Below are positions 1 to 8,075 of a stretch of 64,000 nucleotides of DNA, one piece after another (the stretch's first letter is position 1; every line of letters starts with the position of its first letter). The position numbers were made by a program, and so were the translations under genes. Origin of the DNA: JAEUJM01 sp964635055 (lineage in GTDB: Bacteria; Actinomycetota; Acidimicrobiia; Acidimicrobiales; DATDAH01); NCBI GenBank assembly GCA_964635055.1, contig CAZWMT010000001.1, forward strand, positions 124,001-188,000, in the 5' to 3' direction. The notes beneath the pieces are model-generated. The model saw only the letters and a program-made list of their open reading frames with translations, made no database searches and was not told the DNA's origin.

Positions 1-1
1 G

Positions 2-385
2 CGGGTGCCGCTGGCCAAGGCGGGCAAGGAGTCGTCCACCCGCATCGAGTACCGCTCACCCGACCCCGCCTGCAACCCCTACCTGGCCTACTCGGTGATG
101 CTGGCCGCCGGCCTGAAGGGGCTCGAGGAGGGCTACGAGCTGGGTCCCGAGGCCGCGGCCAACGTGTTCGAGCTCACCGACGAGGAGCGGGCCGCCGAGG
201 GCATCACCTCGCTCCCCCAGTCGCTGGCCGAGGCGCTCGACGAGATGGAGCGGTCCGAGCTGGTGGCCGAGGCGCTCGGCGAGCACATCTTCGAGTGGTT
301 CCTCCGCAACAAGCGGTCGGAATGGGCGGACTACAAGTCGCAGGTGACACCATTCGAGTTGGCTCGCTACCTCCCGAGTTGGTGA
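2..385 (+). CDS. glnA: Glutamine synthetase type I (GSI-alpha), C-terminal part
   Basis: Partial at the left window edge: only the last ~127 residues are present. The enzyme makes glutamine from glutamate, ammonia and ATP in the cytoplasm. The fragment starts in the conserved STRIEYRSPDP / NPYLAYSVMLAAGLKG region of the active-site half and ends in a tail (SEWADYKSQVTPFELARYL) that aligns with the Bacillus-type GSI-alpha end. The adenylylation-loop Tyr of GSI-beta enzymes (NLYDLP context) is not seen; the equivalent stretch reads AANVFELTDEER. Regulation by adenylylation is therefore unlikely. It is followed 27 bp later by a GlnR-like regulator, a likely nitrogen-control link. The assignment is firm; which paralogue it is cannot be told from the fragment. 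Confidence 0.95.
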   Translation, partial: RVPLAKAGKESSTRIEYRSPDPACNPYLAYSVMLAAGLKGLEEGYELGPEAAANVFELTDEERAAEGITSLPQSLAEALDEMERSELVAEALGEHIFEWFLRNKRSEWADYKSQVTPFELARYLPSW

Positions 386-412
386 TCTGAGACGATGCTC
401 GAGGGCACACAC

Positions 413-1093
413 ATGGAACCACTGCTGCTCTTCCCCGACCCGGCTCCCCCGGAGCTGGCCCAGGCGCTCGATCTGGCGGGCTACCCCTGGAAGGCCGTCG
501 GCGACGAGCTCGCGGCCGAGCGCAACGAGCCCGACGGCGGCTGGGACGGCGCCATCATCTGCGCGTACGACGATCCCGAGCGGGCCTTCGCGGTCGCCCG
601 GGTGCTGCGCAAGCGCGACCAGCCCCTCGAGCCGCTGCTGCTGTTGATCAACGGCACCCAACTCGGCGACCTCGAGCTGCGCGACGACCTGTTCGACGAC
701 TTCTGCCTGGCGCCGTTCCACCCCCGCGAGCTCGAGGCCCGTCTCAAGCACCTTTTCTGGGCCAGCGGGCGGGGCGCCCAGCCCGAGCTGGTCGAGTACG
801 GCGACCTGGTGCTCAACCTCGAGACCTACCAGGCCGCCATCAGCGGGGTGCCGCTCGACCTCACCTACATGGAGTACGAGCTGCTCACGTTCCTGGCGTC
901 GCACCCCGGCAAGGTGTTCACCCGCGAGACCCTGCTCAGCCGGGTCTGGGGCTACGAGTACTACGGCGGTGCCCGCACCGTCGACGTCCACGTCCGGCGC
1001 CTGCGGGCCAAGCTGGGCGAGGAGCACGCCAACCTCATCTCCACCGTCCGCTCGGTGGGCTACCGCTTCGGCCAGTCCCGGTGGAGCGCGTGA
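413..1093 (+). CDS. glnR: GlnR-like atypical OmpR-family nitrogen regulator
   Basis: 226 residues: a degenerate receiver-like N-terminal domain (~1-115) without a recognisable phosphoacceptor pocket, and an OmpR/PhoB winged helix (~130-222). The winged helix carries LDLTYMEYELLTFLASHPG, VFTRETLLSRVWGYEYYGG, TVDVHVRRLRAKLG and TVRSVGYRF, very close to the DNA-binding domain of Streptomyces GlnR. GlnR family members act as unphosphorylated dimers that control glnA, amtB and nitrate genes. I chose ATG 413 over ATG 395 because GAGGG lies about 8 bp upstream and MEPLLLF aligns with the GlnR N-terminus. Its position just after glnA supports the role (inference). Its stop overlaps the next start as GTGA. 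Confidence 0.85.
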   Translation: MEPLLLFPDPAPPELAQALDLAGYPWKAVGDELAAERNEPDGGWDGAIICAYDDPERAFAVARVLRKRDQPLEPLLLLINGTQLGDLELRDDLFDDFCLAPFHPRELEARLKHLFWASGRGAQPELVEYGDLVLNLETYQAAISGVPLDLTYMEYELLTFLASHPGKVFTRETLLSRVWGYEYYGGARTVDVHVRRLRAKLGEEHANLISTVRSVGYRFGQSRWSA

Positions 1094-1689
1094 GGCGCCC
1101 TATTGCCGCTGCCGTCGCCGTCGTCGTCGCCACCCTCGTGCTCGTGCTGGTGGTCCCCGCCTCACCCGCGTCGGCCCACGGTGACACGGCCACCGTCGAC
1201 GAGGTGGGGACCTCGGTCAACCCCGACGGCAGCTACACCGTCGACGTGCTGCTCGTCTACGACGACGGTGACCCTGTCGAAGGCGCCGACGTCGTGGTCA
1301 CCGCCGACGTGCCCGGGTTCGGCCCCATCCCGATCACCATGGAGCCCGGCGATCGCCCCGGGGCCTACACCGGCGACGTGGTGTTCGACACCGATGCCGA
1401 GGTGACGTTCACCGTCACCTCCACCTCACCGGCTGCCACCCGCACGTTCACGACGCCGGTGGACTCGGCCACGCCGACGACCGCCGCGGCCCCCACCACG
1501 ACGGTCGACACGCCGGCGACCGCCACCGCCACCGCCACCGCCACCGACGAGAGCAGCGGCGAGAGCGGTGACGACGACACCGGATCCTCGGCCCCCAACA
1601 TCATCGCCAACGGTGCCCTGCTCCTCATCGGCGCCGCCGGCGCCTTCTTCGCCATCCGCTGGTGGCGCAACCGCCGCAGCACCACCTGA
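1090..1689 (+). CDS. Secreted protein with one Ig-like domain and C-terminal membrane anchor
   Basis: 199 residues. A basic start is followed by a long hydrophobic signal segment (~5-27) ending ASA-H, one beta-rich domain (~30-120, GSYTVDVLLVYDDGDPVEGADV, YtkA/CopC-like in feel), an Ala/Thr/Asp/Ser-rich linker with a repeated Thr-Ala tract, one C-terminal TM helix and a short basic tail (WWRNRRSTT). This is the layout of an extracellular domain tethered to the membrane. GTG 1090 overlaps the glnR stop by 4 bp (GTGA), so the two are likely translationally coupled; GTG 1081 is an alternative. No specific function is recognised. Confidence 0.75.
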   Translation: MRRPIAAAVAVVVATLVLVLVVPASPASAHGDTATVDEVGTSVNPDGSYTVDVLLVYDDGDPVEGADVVVTADVPGFGPIPITMEPGDRPGAYTGDVVFDTDAEVTFTVTSTSPAATRTFTTPVDSATPTTAAAPTTTVDTPATATATATATDESSGESGDDDTGSSAPNIIANGALLLIGAAGAFFAIRWWRNRRSTT

Positions 1690-1706
1690 CGGACCCACCC
1701 CGCGTT

Positions 1707-1761
1707 CTCGACGCACCCGGTCGGATCCCGACCGCTGACCCGACAGCGAAGTTGCGTCGAG
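1707..1761. terminator. Hairpin between convergent genes
   Basis: A 9-bp perfect inverted repeat (1707-1715 with 1753-1761, CTCGACGCA/TGCGTCGAG) with a 37-nt loop, between the + strand secreted protein and the - strand barstar gene. It probably ends transcription from both sides. Its outer ends (GTTCT...GAGTTC) match a hairpin family seen elsewhere in the window. There is no U-tract. Confidence 0.5.
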
Positions 1762-1825
1762 TTCGGGAGGTCCGGCGGTGCGCGCCGGCGTCACCGGGGC
1801 TGATTCGACCGGAGTCCGCCGGCGG

Positions 1826-2218
1826 TCAGCGGGTCAGGGCGACGAACGGGGTGCCACGGGCCGCCCACTCGGCGGCCGCGTGGGCCAGTACCGAGCCGGC
1901 GACGTCGGCATCTCGGGGGGAGGCCGCACGGAAGGCGTCCCAGCCGTCGATCAGCACCACGTAGCCCTCGGCCGGCAGCCACGACAGGTCGACCAGGCAG
2001 TCGCTGAGGGCGTCCCAATTGCGGCCGAACCAGTGCGGGAAGGCACCGCTCACGGCGAGGCCATCGAGCACCGCCGCCTTGCCTCCGGCCGCGTCAGCCA
2101 CCAGCACGGCCCAGCCGGCCGCGGCGGCGTGCGCCCGCAGATCCTCGACCCGGATCGGGTCCGACAGCGGGTGCACGCCGGCCGGCACGAGTCCGTCGAA
2201 CGCCGCTCCGACGTGCAC
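1826..2218 (-). CDS. Barstar-family ribonuclease inhibitor
   Basis: About 130 residues from GTG 2218. The core GAFPHWFGRNWDALSDCLVD and the later EGYVVLIDGWDAF match the barstar fold. Asp residues in NWDALSD correspond to barstar Asp35 and Asp39, which plug the barnase active site. The gene lies 37 bp downstream of, and on the same strand as, a secreted guanyl-specific RNase, so it is almost certainly the cytoplasmic immunity protein that neutralises that enzyme before export. The start is inferred; the frame is open further upstream but the extra sequence is the shadow of the RNase gene. Family call firm, partner call by linkage. Confidence 0.85.
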   Translation of the reverse strand: MHVGAAFDGLVPAGVHPLSDPIRVEDLRAHAAAAGWAVLVADAAGGKAAVLDGLAVSGAFPHWFGRNWDALSDCLVDLSWLPAEGYVVLIDGWDAFRAASPRDADVAGSVLAHAAAEWAARGTPFVALTR

Positions 2219-2255
2219 GACCGTGTCGACAGCACCGGAGCCGGGGCCCGCCTCG

Positions 2256-2801
2256 TCAGAGGTGGGCATCCACCACCTCGACGAAGCTCTCGTAGTGGTC
2301 GTCGGTGTAATAAACCTCGCCGTCGTCGCCCACGATGATCCGCCGCGCGCCCCGGTCGTCGGACCCCGGGGTCTCCACCGTGTACTCCCGGTAGTACCCG
2401 TCGAACTGGTCGGGCAGCAGCCCCTCCCGGTTCCCGAACACGCCGTCGTCCTGGTCGTAGGGAAAGGGCCCACCCGCCTCGATCAGCGCCAGCGTGTCCA
2501 GCGCCTCGGCGGGAAGGTCGCTCGTCGAGGCCACCGGCAGGCCAGACACGGGCTCGGCGCCCGTCGCCGCCACCGTCGCGGATGGCGTCTCGTCGGTGGT
2601 GGGGACAGCGGTCGCGTCGATGCCGTCTGTCGGCGCAGGCGCATCGATGCCGTCGGTCGGCGCAGGCGCATCGACGGCAGTGGTCGTGGACGCGGCCACC
2701 GACGTCGACGACCCGCCGGAGTCCCGCACGAAGGCGTTCCAGGCGACGATCGCGGCCACCGCCACCACGACGGACACGATCGACCGGGTGCGCTTCGACA
2801 C
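2256..2801 (-). CDS. Secreted guanyl-specific ribonuclease (RNase Sa/N1 family)
   Basis: 181 residues: an N-terminal hydrophobic export or anchor segment (~7-22), a low-complexity Ala/Thr/Asp linker containing a tandem repeat, and a C-terminal catalytic domain (~90-178) closely matching RNase Sa. Seen in order are EALDTLALIEAGGPFPY, FGNREGLLP, GYYREYTVETPG, RGARRIIVGDDGEVYYT and DDHYESF. The general base Glu (REYTVE), Arg (RRII) and catalytic His (DDHY) are all present, so it should be active against single-stranded RNA 3' of G. The Cys pair of RNase Sa is absent. GTG 2801 lies 6 nt after TACCGT, a leaderless pattern. The next gene is its barstar. Roles could include competition or nutrient acquisition. 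Confidence 0.88.
   Translation of the reverse strand: MSKRTRSIVSVVVAVAAIVAWNAFVRDSGGSSTSVAASTTTAVDAPAPTDGIDAPAPTDGIDATAVPTTDETPSATVAATGAEPVSGLPVASTSDLPAEALDTLALIEAGGPFPYDQDDGVFGNREGLLPDQFDGYYREYTVETPGSDDRGARRIIVGDDGEVYYTDDHYESFVEVVDAHL
2617..2670 (-). repeat. 27-bp tandem repeat in RNase linker
   Basis: Two copies of a 27-bp unit (2617-2643, 2644-2670) with one mismatch. They are in frame inside the RNase gene and duplicate a nine-residue Asp-Ala-Pro-Ala-Pro-Thr-Asp-Gly-Ile linker segment. Confidence 0.9.
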
Positions 2802-2807
2802 CTCGCC

Positions 2808-2813
2808 ACGGTA
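2808..2813 (-). promoter_or_regulatory. -10 hexamer for RNase/barstar operon
   Basis: TACCGT on the minus strand ends 6 nt before GTG 2801. This spacing predicts a leaderless transcript for the RNase-barstar pair. Confidence 0.45.
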
Positions 2814-2846
2814 GACGTCGCCGGGCGAGCGACCGCCGGACAGCAG

Positions 2847-2934
2847 GGCGAAGCCGTCCAGGCGTTGGCCCACGCGGGGAGCCGGGGCGGAGCAGCAGCG
2901 CCGACGAACCCGATGGCGAAGCCGTCCAGGCGTT
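2847..2934 (+). repeat. 20-bp direct repeat in intergenic region
   Basis: GGCGAAGCCGTCCAGGCGTT occurs at 2847-2866 and again at 2915-2934, 68 bp apart, in the ~224-bp gap between the divergent RNase gene and the first FtsX-type permease. Possibly a paired operator or remnant of duplication. Nothing else is recognised in the gap. Confidence 0.7.
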
Positions 2935-3025
2935 TGAGGACCGAAACGATGGGGGTGCCAGCACCACCCACGGCGCGCCTGCCTGCGCCCTTCAGCGCCG
3001 GCACCCGCCGTGCGACGATCGCACG

Positions 3026-5467
3026 ATGGGAGCGGTGTGGTACCGGGCGCGCGCCGACCTGCGCCACAAGCTGGTCAGCACCCTCATGCTCGCCCTGCTG
3101 GTCGGGCTCACGGGCAGCATCGTCCTCACCGCGGTGGCCGGCGCCCGTCGGGGTCGTGACGCGATTCCCGAGTTCCTCGACTACACGCTCGCACCGACCG
3201 CCGCCGTGTTCCTCGACCCGAGGCTGCCCCCTGCCGAGCAGAACCGCTTGGCCCGCGAGGTGGTCGCGCTGCCCGAGTGGCAGGCGGCGGGCGCGGCCAG
3301 CCAGCCGGTGCTCACCGTCCCCGCACAAGCGGATCTGACCGCGGGCACGGGCTTGGTGGGCCAAGCGCTCCTGGCGGGCAGCTACTTGCACGACGTCAAC
3401 CGACCACTGATCGTTGATGGCCGTCTCGCCGACCCCGACCGGGTGGGTGAGGTCGTCGTGAACCAGGAGTTCGCCGATGCGATGGGGATCGGGGCCGGCG
3501 ACTCGTTCACGGCCCGAACGGTGACGCCGGACCACCTCGACGCAGTGGTGAATGCGGGCTTCGGACCCGACGCCGACGGTCAGGATGTTCGGCTGCACGT
3601 CGTGGGCATCACCAGGGAGCCCGACGACCTGAGCTATGAGGCGCTGGCCCAGGCCGGCACCCTCTTCGCCGTCCGTCGCTACCACGTGTACCTGACCGCA
3701 GCGTTCTGGGACCGATACGGCGAGGGCACCGCCAGCTACAACACCGGCGTCCTCGGCCGCCTCGCCCCCGGCGTCACCGCCGACGAGCTCGAAGCGGCCG
3801 CCGTCGAGGTGGGGGGCGACAAGGTGCAGGTCGAGCAGCAGGACCCGCGGCTCATCCTGATCGCCTCCGCCCAGACCGGCATCGACTTCGAGTCCAACGC
3901 CCTCTTGCTCTTCGCCCTCGTCGTGGGCATCGCCGGCACCGTCCTCGTGGGCCAGATCCTGATCCGACAGGTGTCGATGGGCCAGCTCGACGCGTACGAG
4001 CTGGCCGCGATCGGCCTGCGCCGCGGGCAGCGGGCCCTCGTGCCGCTGCTCCGGGGCGTGATCGTGGCCGGGCTCGGTGCGTTGCTGGCCGTCGGTGGTG
4101 CGATAGCCCTGTCGAGGTTCACGCCTATCGGCGTTGCCCGGCTCGCCGACGTCCACCCCGGCGTTCGTGTCGACCCGTTGGTCCTGGCCGCCGGTGGTGT
4201 GGTGATGTTCGCCTCGGTGGTGGCCTGGTGCGCGCTGATCGCCTGGTGGGCGGCCCGGGCGGCGCCGAGCGATCCAGCCCCGCCCCGACGCCGACCGTCC
4301 CGCATCGTGGGTCGGCTGGCCGAGCTCGGCCTGCCCGTGAGCGTGGTCGCCGGGGTACGGATGGCGGTCGAGCGTGGCCGGGGACGAACGGCCGTGCCGG
4401 TCGGCAGCGCCGTGGGAGCGAGCATCGTCGGCGTCCTCACGGTCACCGCCGCGCTGGTGTTCAGTGCCAGCCTCCACCACGTGATCGTGGACCCCGTGGC
4501 CCGGGGGTGGAACTGGGACGTCGCCGTCGGGGCCTACTTCGACGCCGACGCGGCGCGGGCGGGCCGCGAGCCGCTCGACGACGACCCCGATGTAGCGGCC
4601 TATCGCGGCTTCTCCAGCAGCACGCCCGCCCGCATCGACGACGTCGACACCTACGCCGGGGCCCTCGGGCCAGGCGACGACAGCGTCGGCCCGCCGATGC
4701 TCGAGGGCCGCCTACCGTCGGCTCCCGACGAGATCGTCGTCGGGCCCGGCACCCTTACGGACCTGGGCAAGGCCGTCGGCGATCACGTCCAGGTCACCCT
4801 GGGCGACACGGCCGAGGCCCGCATCGTCGGGGTGATGGTGCCGATGGCCACGCTCGACGGCCAGATGACGATGACCCGCGGGGCGCTGATGACCCACGAG
4901 GGCGCCGCGGCGCTGGACCCCCAGGAGGGCGTGGTGCCCGCCCAGTACCTGGTCCGATTCGAACCGGACGCGGACCGAGCCGCCCTGCTGGCCCGGCTGC
5001 GTGACGAGTACCCGGGCACGGTCGTCACCGCCACCGTCCCCGCCGACGTCGAGAACCTCCGGCGGGTGCAGCGCCTGCCAACCCTCGTCGCCGGCTTCGT
5101 GGCGCTGTTGGCGGTGGGGACACTGGTGAACACGCTCGTCACCGGGGTCCGGCGGCGACGTCGCGACCTGGCGCTGTTCGCGACCCTCGGGTTCCGCCGC
5201 CGCCAACTCGCCGGCACCGTGGCGTGGCAGGCCACCACCTTCGCCGTCCTCGCTCTGGTGGTGGGCATCCCTCTGGGTGTGGCCGCCGGCCGGGTGGCAT
5301 GGCACCTGGTGGTCGATCCGTTCGCGTCCAGCCTCGAGCCGACCGTCCCCGCGCCGGCGCTGGTGGCGCTGGCCGTCGCTTGGCTGATCATCGCCAATCT
5401 GGCCGCCACCGTCCCCGCCCGTTCGGCGGCCCGCAGCCACCCGGCGGAGGTCTTCCGTGCCGAATGA
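3026..5467 (+). CDS. FtsX/MacB-type ABC permease, copy 1
   Basis: 813 residues from ATG 3026 (GAVWYRARADLRHK). An N-terminal TM helix is followed by a large extracellular domain (~40-285), a first FtsX-type helix bundle (~290-420), a second half opening with AGVRMAVERGRGRTAVPVGSA and another extracellular domain, and a C-terminal FtsX bundle (FVALLAVGTLVNTLVTG, RRRRRDLALFATLGFRRRQL). The RRDLALFATLGF element is the usual coupling signature after the first helix of an FtsX domain. Such proteins work with an ABC ATPase in lipoprotein or substrate extrusion; no ATPase gene adjoins here. The next gene is a paralogue of identical length. The longer open frame upstream of 3026 is not coding-like. 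Confidence 0.88.
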   Translation: MGAVWYRARADLRHKLVSTLMLALLVGLTGSIVLTAVAGARRGRDAIPEFLDYTLAPTAAVFLDPRLPPAEQNRLAREVVALPEWQAAGAASQPVLTVPAQADLTAGTGLVGQALLAGSYLHDVNRPLIVDGRLADPDRVGEVVVNQEFADAMGIGAGDSFTARTVTPDHLDAVVNAGFGPDADGQDVRLHVVGITREPDDLSYEALAQAGTLFAVRRYHVYLTAAFWDRYGEGTASYNTGVLGRLAPGVTADELEAAAVEVGGDKVQVEQQDPRLILIASAQTGIDFESNALLLFALVVGIAGTVLVGQILIRQVSMGQLDAYELAAIGLRRGQRALVPLLRGVIVAGLGALLAVGGAIALSRFTPIGVARLADVHPGVRVDPLVLAAGGVVMFASVVAWCALIAWWAARAAPSDPAPPRRRPSRIVGRLAELGLPVSVVAGVRMAVERGRGRTAVPVGSAVGASIVGVLTVTAALVFSASLHHVIVDPVARGWNWDVAVGAYFDADAARAGREPLDDDPDVAAYRGFSSSTPARIDDVDTYAGALGPGDDSVGPPMLEGRLPSAPDEIVVGPGTLTDLGKAVGDHVQVTLGDTAEARIVGVMVPMATLDGQMTMTRGALMTHEGAAALDPQEGVVPAQYLVRFEPDADRAALLARLRDEYPGTVVTATVPADVENLRRVQRLPTLVAGFVALLAVGTLVNTLVTGVRRRRRDLALFATLGFRRRQLAGTVAWQATTFAVLALVVGIPLGVAAGRVAWHLVVDPFASSLEPTVPAPALVALAVAWLIIANLAATVPARSAARSHPAEVFRAE

Positions 5468-5563
5468 GCGCCCGGTCGGGACCGAAGCCACGCCGCCTTG
5501 CCGCTACAGCCCAAGCGATGCGGCGTGGCGAGCCCCGTCCCGCCGGCGCAAAAGGGCCGGCTC

Positions 5564-8005
5564 GTGAGCGCGGTCTGGTATCGGGCACGGGCCAACCTCC
5601 GGGGTCATCTGGCCGGCACCCTCGTCCTGATCGTCGCGACCGCGGTGACCGCCGGCGTGGTCCTCACCGCCGTGGCCGGTGCCCGCCGGGCCCAGGCGGC
5701 GTTGCCGGGCTTCGTGGCCCACAACGAGCCCCACGACGCGCTGGTCTTCGTCGACCCGTCCCCTGACCTGCAGGCGGTCGTCGACCAGGTCGCCGCACTC
5801 CCGCAGTGGGAGCGAGCGCAGGAGGTCGGCGCGGTGATCGTCACCGTGCAGCAGGACGGGCGGTGGGTGACCATTGTGGCCTCGGCCTACGCCGACGGAC
5901 GCCCGTATGTCGACATGGAGCGGCCGATCGTCGTCAAGGGCCGCCTGCCCGATCCGACGCGACCAGGGGAGGTGGCCGTCAACGAGGACTTCGCAGAGGC
6001 GTTGGACCTGCGCAGTGGCGACACCTTCCCCCTGCGCACGGTGACCCCCGATGCCCTGGGGCCGATCATCGGGGGTCAGGCCGCGCCCCCGGATCCCGAC
6101 GGGGAGGACCTGACCATGACGGTGACCGGCATCATCCGCCGACCGTCGGACCTGCGCCTCTCGATCGAGCAACAGAACGAGGCGGTGGGGAGCGAGTCCT
6201 GGTACCTCGGCGTGGGCCCAGCATTCGTCGAGCGTTTCGGCGACCGACTGGCCAACTTCGGGTTCGGGCTGGCCGGGCAGGTACGCCAAGGGCAGCAGGA
6301 CGCGCTGGCCGCCGCCGTCACGGCCCTCGGTCGCGACGACGTCACGTTCGCACCGACGAACGAGGACGCCGAGGTGGTCTCGTCGATCGGGCGGGGCATC
6401 GACTTCGAGTCGAACGCGCTCCTCCTGTTCGCACTCATCGCCGCGATCGCCGGGATCGCCTTCCTGGGCCAGGTCATCGGCCGCCAGGTCTTCTTCGACC
6501 TCGATGACGACGAGGCGCTGCGCAGCATCGGTATGGGCCGCCGCCACCGGGTGGCCGTTCCCCTCGTCCGTTCACTCGTCGTCGCCGTGGTCGGCGCCGC
6601 CGGCGCGGTCGGCCTGGCCGTCGCCGCCTCGTCGGCCTTCCCCATCGGGCTCGCCCGTCAGGCTGTCCTCCACCCCGGCACCGACGTCGACCAGCTGGTT
6701 CTCGGCGTGGGCGCCGCGTCCGTGGTGGTGCTGGCAGGCGGGTGGGCGGCCATCGACGCCTGGCGCCTCACCAGCAGAACCGTCGCAGGATCGTCAGTCG
6801 GCACGAGCGAACACACCGCGGCATCGGTGAGCGGGCTCGCCACCCGGGCAGGGGCGCCGGTGACGGTGACCGCCGGCGTCCGGTTGGCGCTGGAGCGGGG
6901 CCGCGGACGCACCGCCGTGCCGGTCGTGGGGGCGGTGCTGGCAGTCACCGCCGGCGTGGTGGTGCTGTGCACCGTGCTCGTGTTCTCCGCCAGCCTGGAT
7001 CATCTGGTCGGCACTCCCCTCGAACAGGGTTGGGACTGGGATGCCGTGGTCGGGAACATGAACGATCTGGACGACGTGCGCAACGCAGTGAGCGCCCTCG
7101 AGGCCAATCCGGACGTGGCCGAGTTCATCGGCTACGGGGTCGGCCCCGTGCAGGTGGACGGGCACGAGGAGATCTCGCTCGTCCTCGGTCCCGGTGACCA
7201 CGAGGTCGGGCCCCCGGTGTTGGACGGGCGCCTCCCGGTGAACGACGACGAGGTCGCGATGGGGCGTGAGACCCTCGACTCCCTGGACAAGGAGCTCGGC
7301 GACACCGTCACGGCCCAGGTGCCTGGCGGGAACCGATCGCCGCACGAGTTCACGGTCGTCGGGACGGTGATCGTACCGGCAGGTCTCGACAGCCAACTCA
7401 GCCTCGGCCGCGGCCTGCTCGTGACGCTGGCCGGTGCCAGGGCCACGATCGGAGGTGCGCCCGACGCGGTGCTCCCGCAACAGTTCCTGGTGCGCCTCGA
7501 CGACGGCGTGAGCGCCCGGGAGGCGGCCGCCTCATTGCGACCGGCCTTCGGCGACGGTTCGGCCGACCCGCGCCAAGCGAACGACGTGGGCAACCTGCAC
7601 CGGGTCCAGCGCCTGCCCCGCGCGCTGGCCGTGCTCGTCGCGCTCTGGGCCCTGGGCACGATGGCGAACACGCTCGTGACGTCGGTGCGCCGCCGGCGGC
7701 GCGACCTGGCCACCTACGCGGCCCTCGGCTTCCGCCGCCGTCAACTCGCCGCCACCGTGGCGTGGCAGGCCACCACGTTCGCCCTGGTGGCGCTCGTGGT
7801 GGGCCTGCCCGTGGGCATAGCCGCAGGACGCACCGTGTGGTCCGTCGTGGCCGACTCGATCGGCAGCACCGCCGCTCCGGTCGTGCCCCCGACGCTGCTC
7901 GCCGCCGTGACCGCGGGGACGCTGGTGGCGGCCAACGTGATCGCCGTCCTCCCTGCCCGGGCGGCCGCCCGCACCCACCCCGCAGCGATCCTCCAGACGG
8001 AATGA
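5564..8005 (+). CDS. FtsX/MacB-type ABC permease, copy 2
   Basis: 813 residues from GTG 5564 (VSAVWYRARANLRGH), exactly the length of the preceding paralogue and collinear with it. Shared landmarks include GIDFESNALLLFAL, RLALERGRGRTAVPV, VQRLPRALAVLVALWALGTMANTL and RRRRDLATYAALGFRRRQL. It is membrane-bound with two FtsX bundles and two extracellular domains. AAAGGG lies about 10 bp before the start. The tandem pair probably forms a heterodimeric exporter with an ATPase encoded elsewhere (inference). The 96-bp spacer has no obvious promoter, so co-transcription is likely. Confidence 0.88.
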   Translation: MSAVWYRARANLRGHLAGTLVLIVATAVTAGVVLTAVAGARRAQAALPGFVAHNEPHDALVFVDPSPDLQAVVDQVAALPQWERAQEVGAVIVTVQQDGRWVTIVASAYADGRPYVDMERPIVVKGRLPDPTRPGEVAVNEDFAEALDLRSGDTFPLRTVTPDALGPIIGGQAAPPDPDGEDLTMTVTGIIRRPSDLRLSIEQQNEAVGSESWYLGVGPAFVERFGDRLANFGFGLAGQVRQGQQDALAAAVTALGRDDVTFAPTNEDAEVVSSIGRGIDFESNALLLFALIAAIAGIAFLGQVIGRQVFFDLDDDEALRSIGMGRRHRVAVPLVRSLVVAVVGAAGAVGLAVAASSAFPIGLARQAVLHPGTDVDQLVLGVGAASVVVLAGGWAAIDAWRLTSRTVAGSSVGTSEHTAASVSGLATRAGAPVTVTAGVRLALERGRGRTAVPVVGAVLAVTAGVVVLCTVLVFSASLDHLVGTPLEQGWDWDAVVGNMNDLDDVRNAVSALEANPDVAEFIGYGVGPVQVDGHEEISLVLGPGDHEVGPPVLDGRLPVNDDEVAMGRETLDSLDKELGDTVTAQVPGGNRSPHEFTVVGTVIVPAGLDSQLSLGRGLLVTLAGARATIGGAPDAVLPQQFLVRLDDGVSAREAAASLRPAFGDGSADPRQANDVGNLHRVQRLPRALAVLVALWALGTMANTLVTSVRRRRRDLATYAALGFRRRQLAATVAWQATTFALVALVVGLPVGIAAGRTVWSVVADSIGSTAAPVVPPTLLAAVTAGTLVAANVIAVLPARAAARTHPAAILQTE

Positions 8006-8075
8006 CGCCGCGGCGGTGATCTGTCGGCGGCCGGGTTGCGAACGACCGGCAACAGCCACCGACGAGAGGACCGCC

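Noticed and set aside
2483..4480. Long open frame (665 codons) on the minus strand opposite the first FtsX-type gene
   Set aside because: Its translation is Arg/His/Gly-rich without any fold pattern, while the plus-strand frame encodes a clear FtsX-type permease. High GC keeps antisense frames open.
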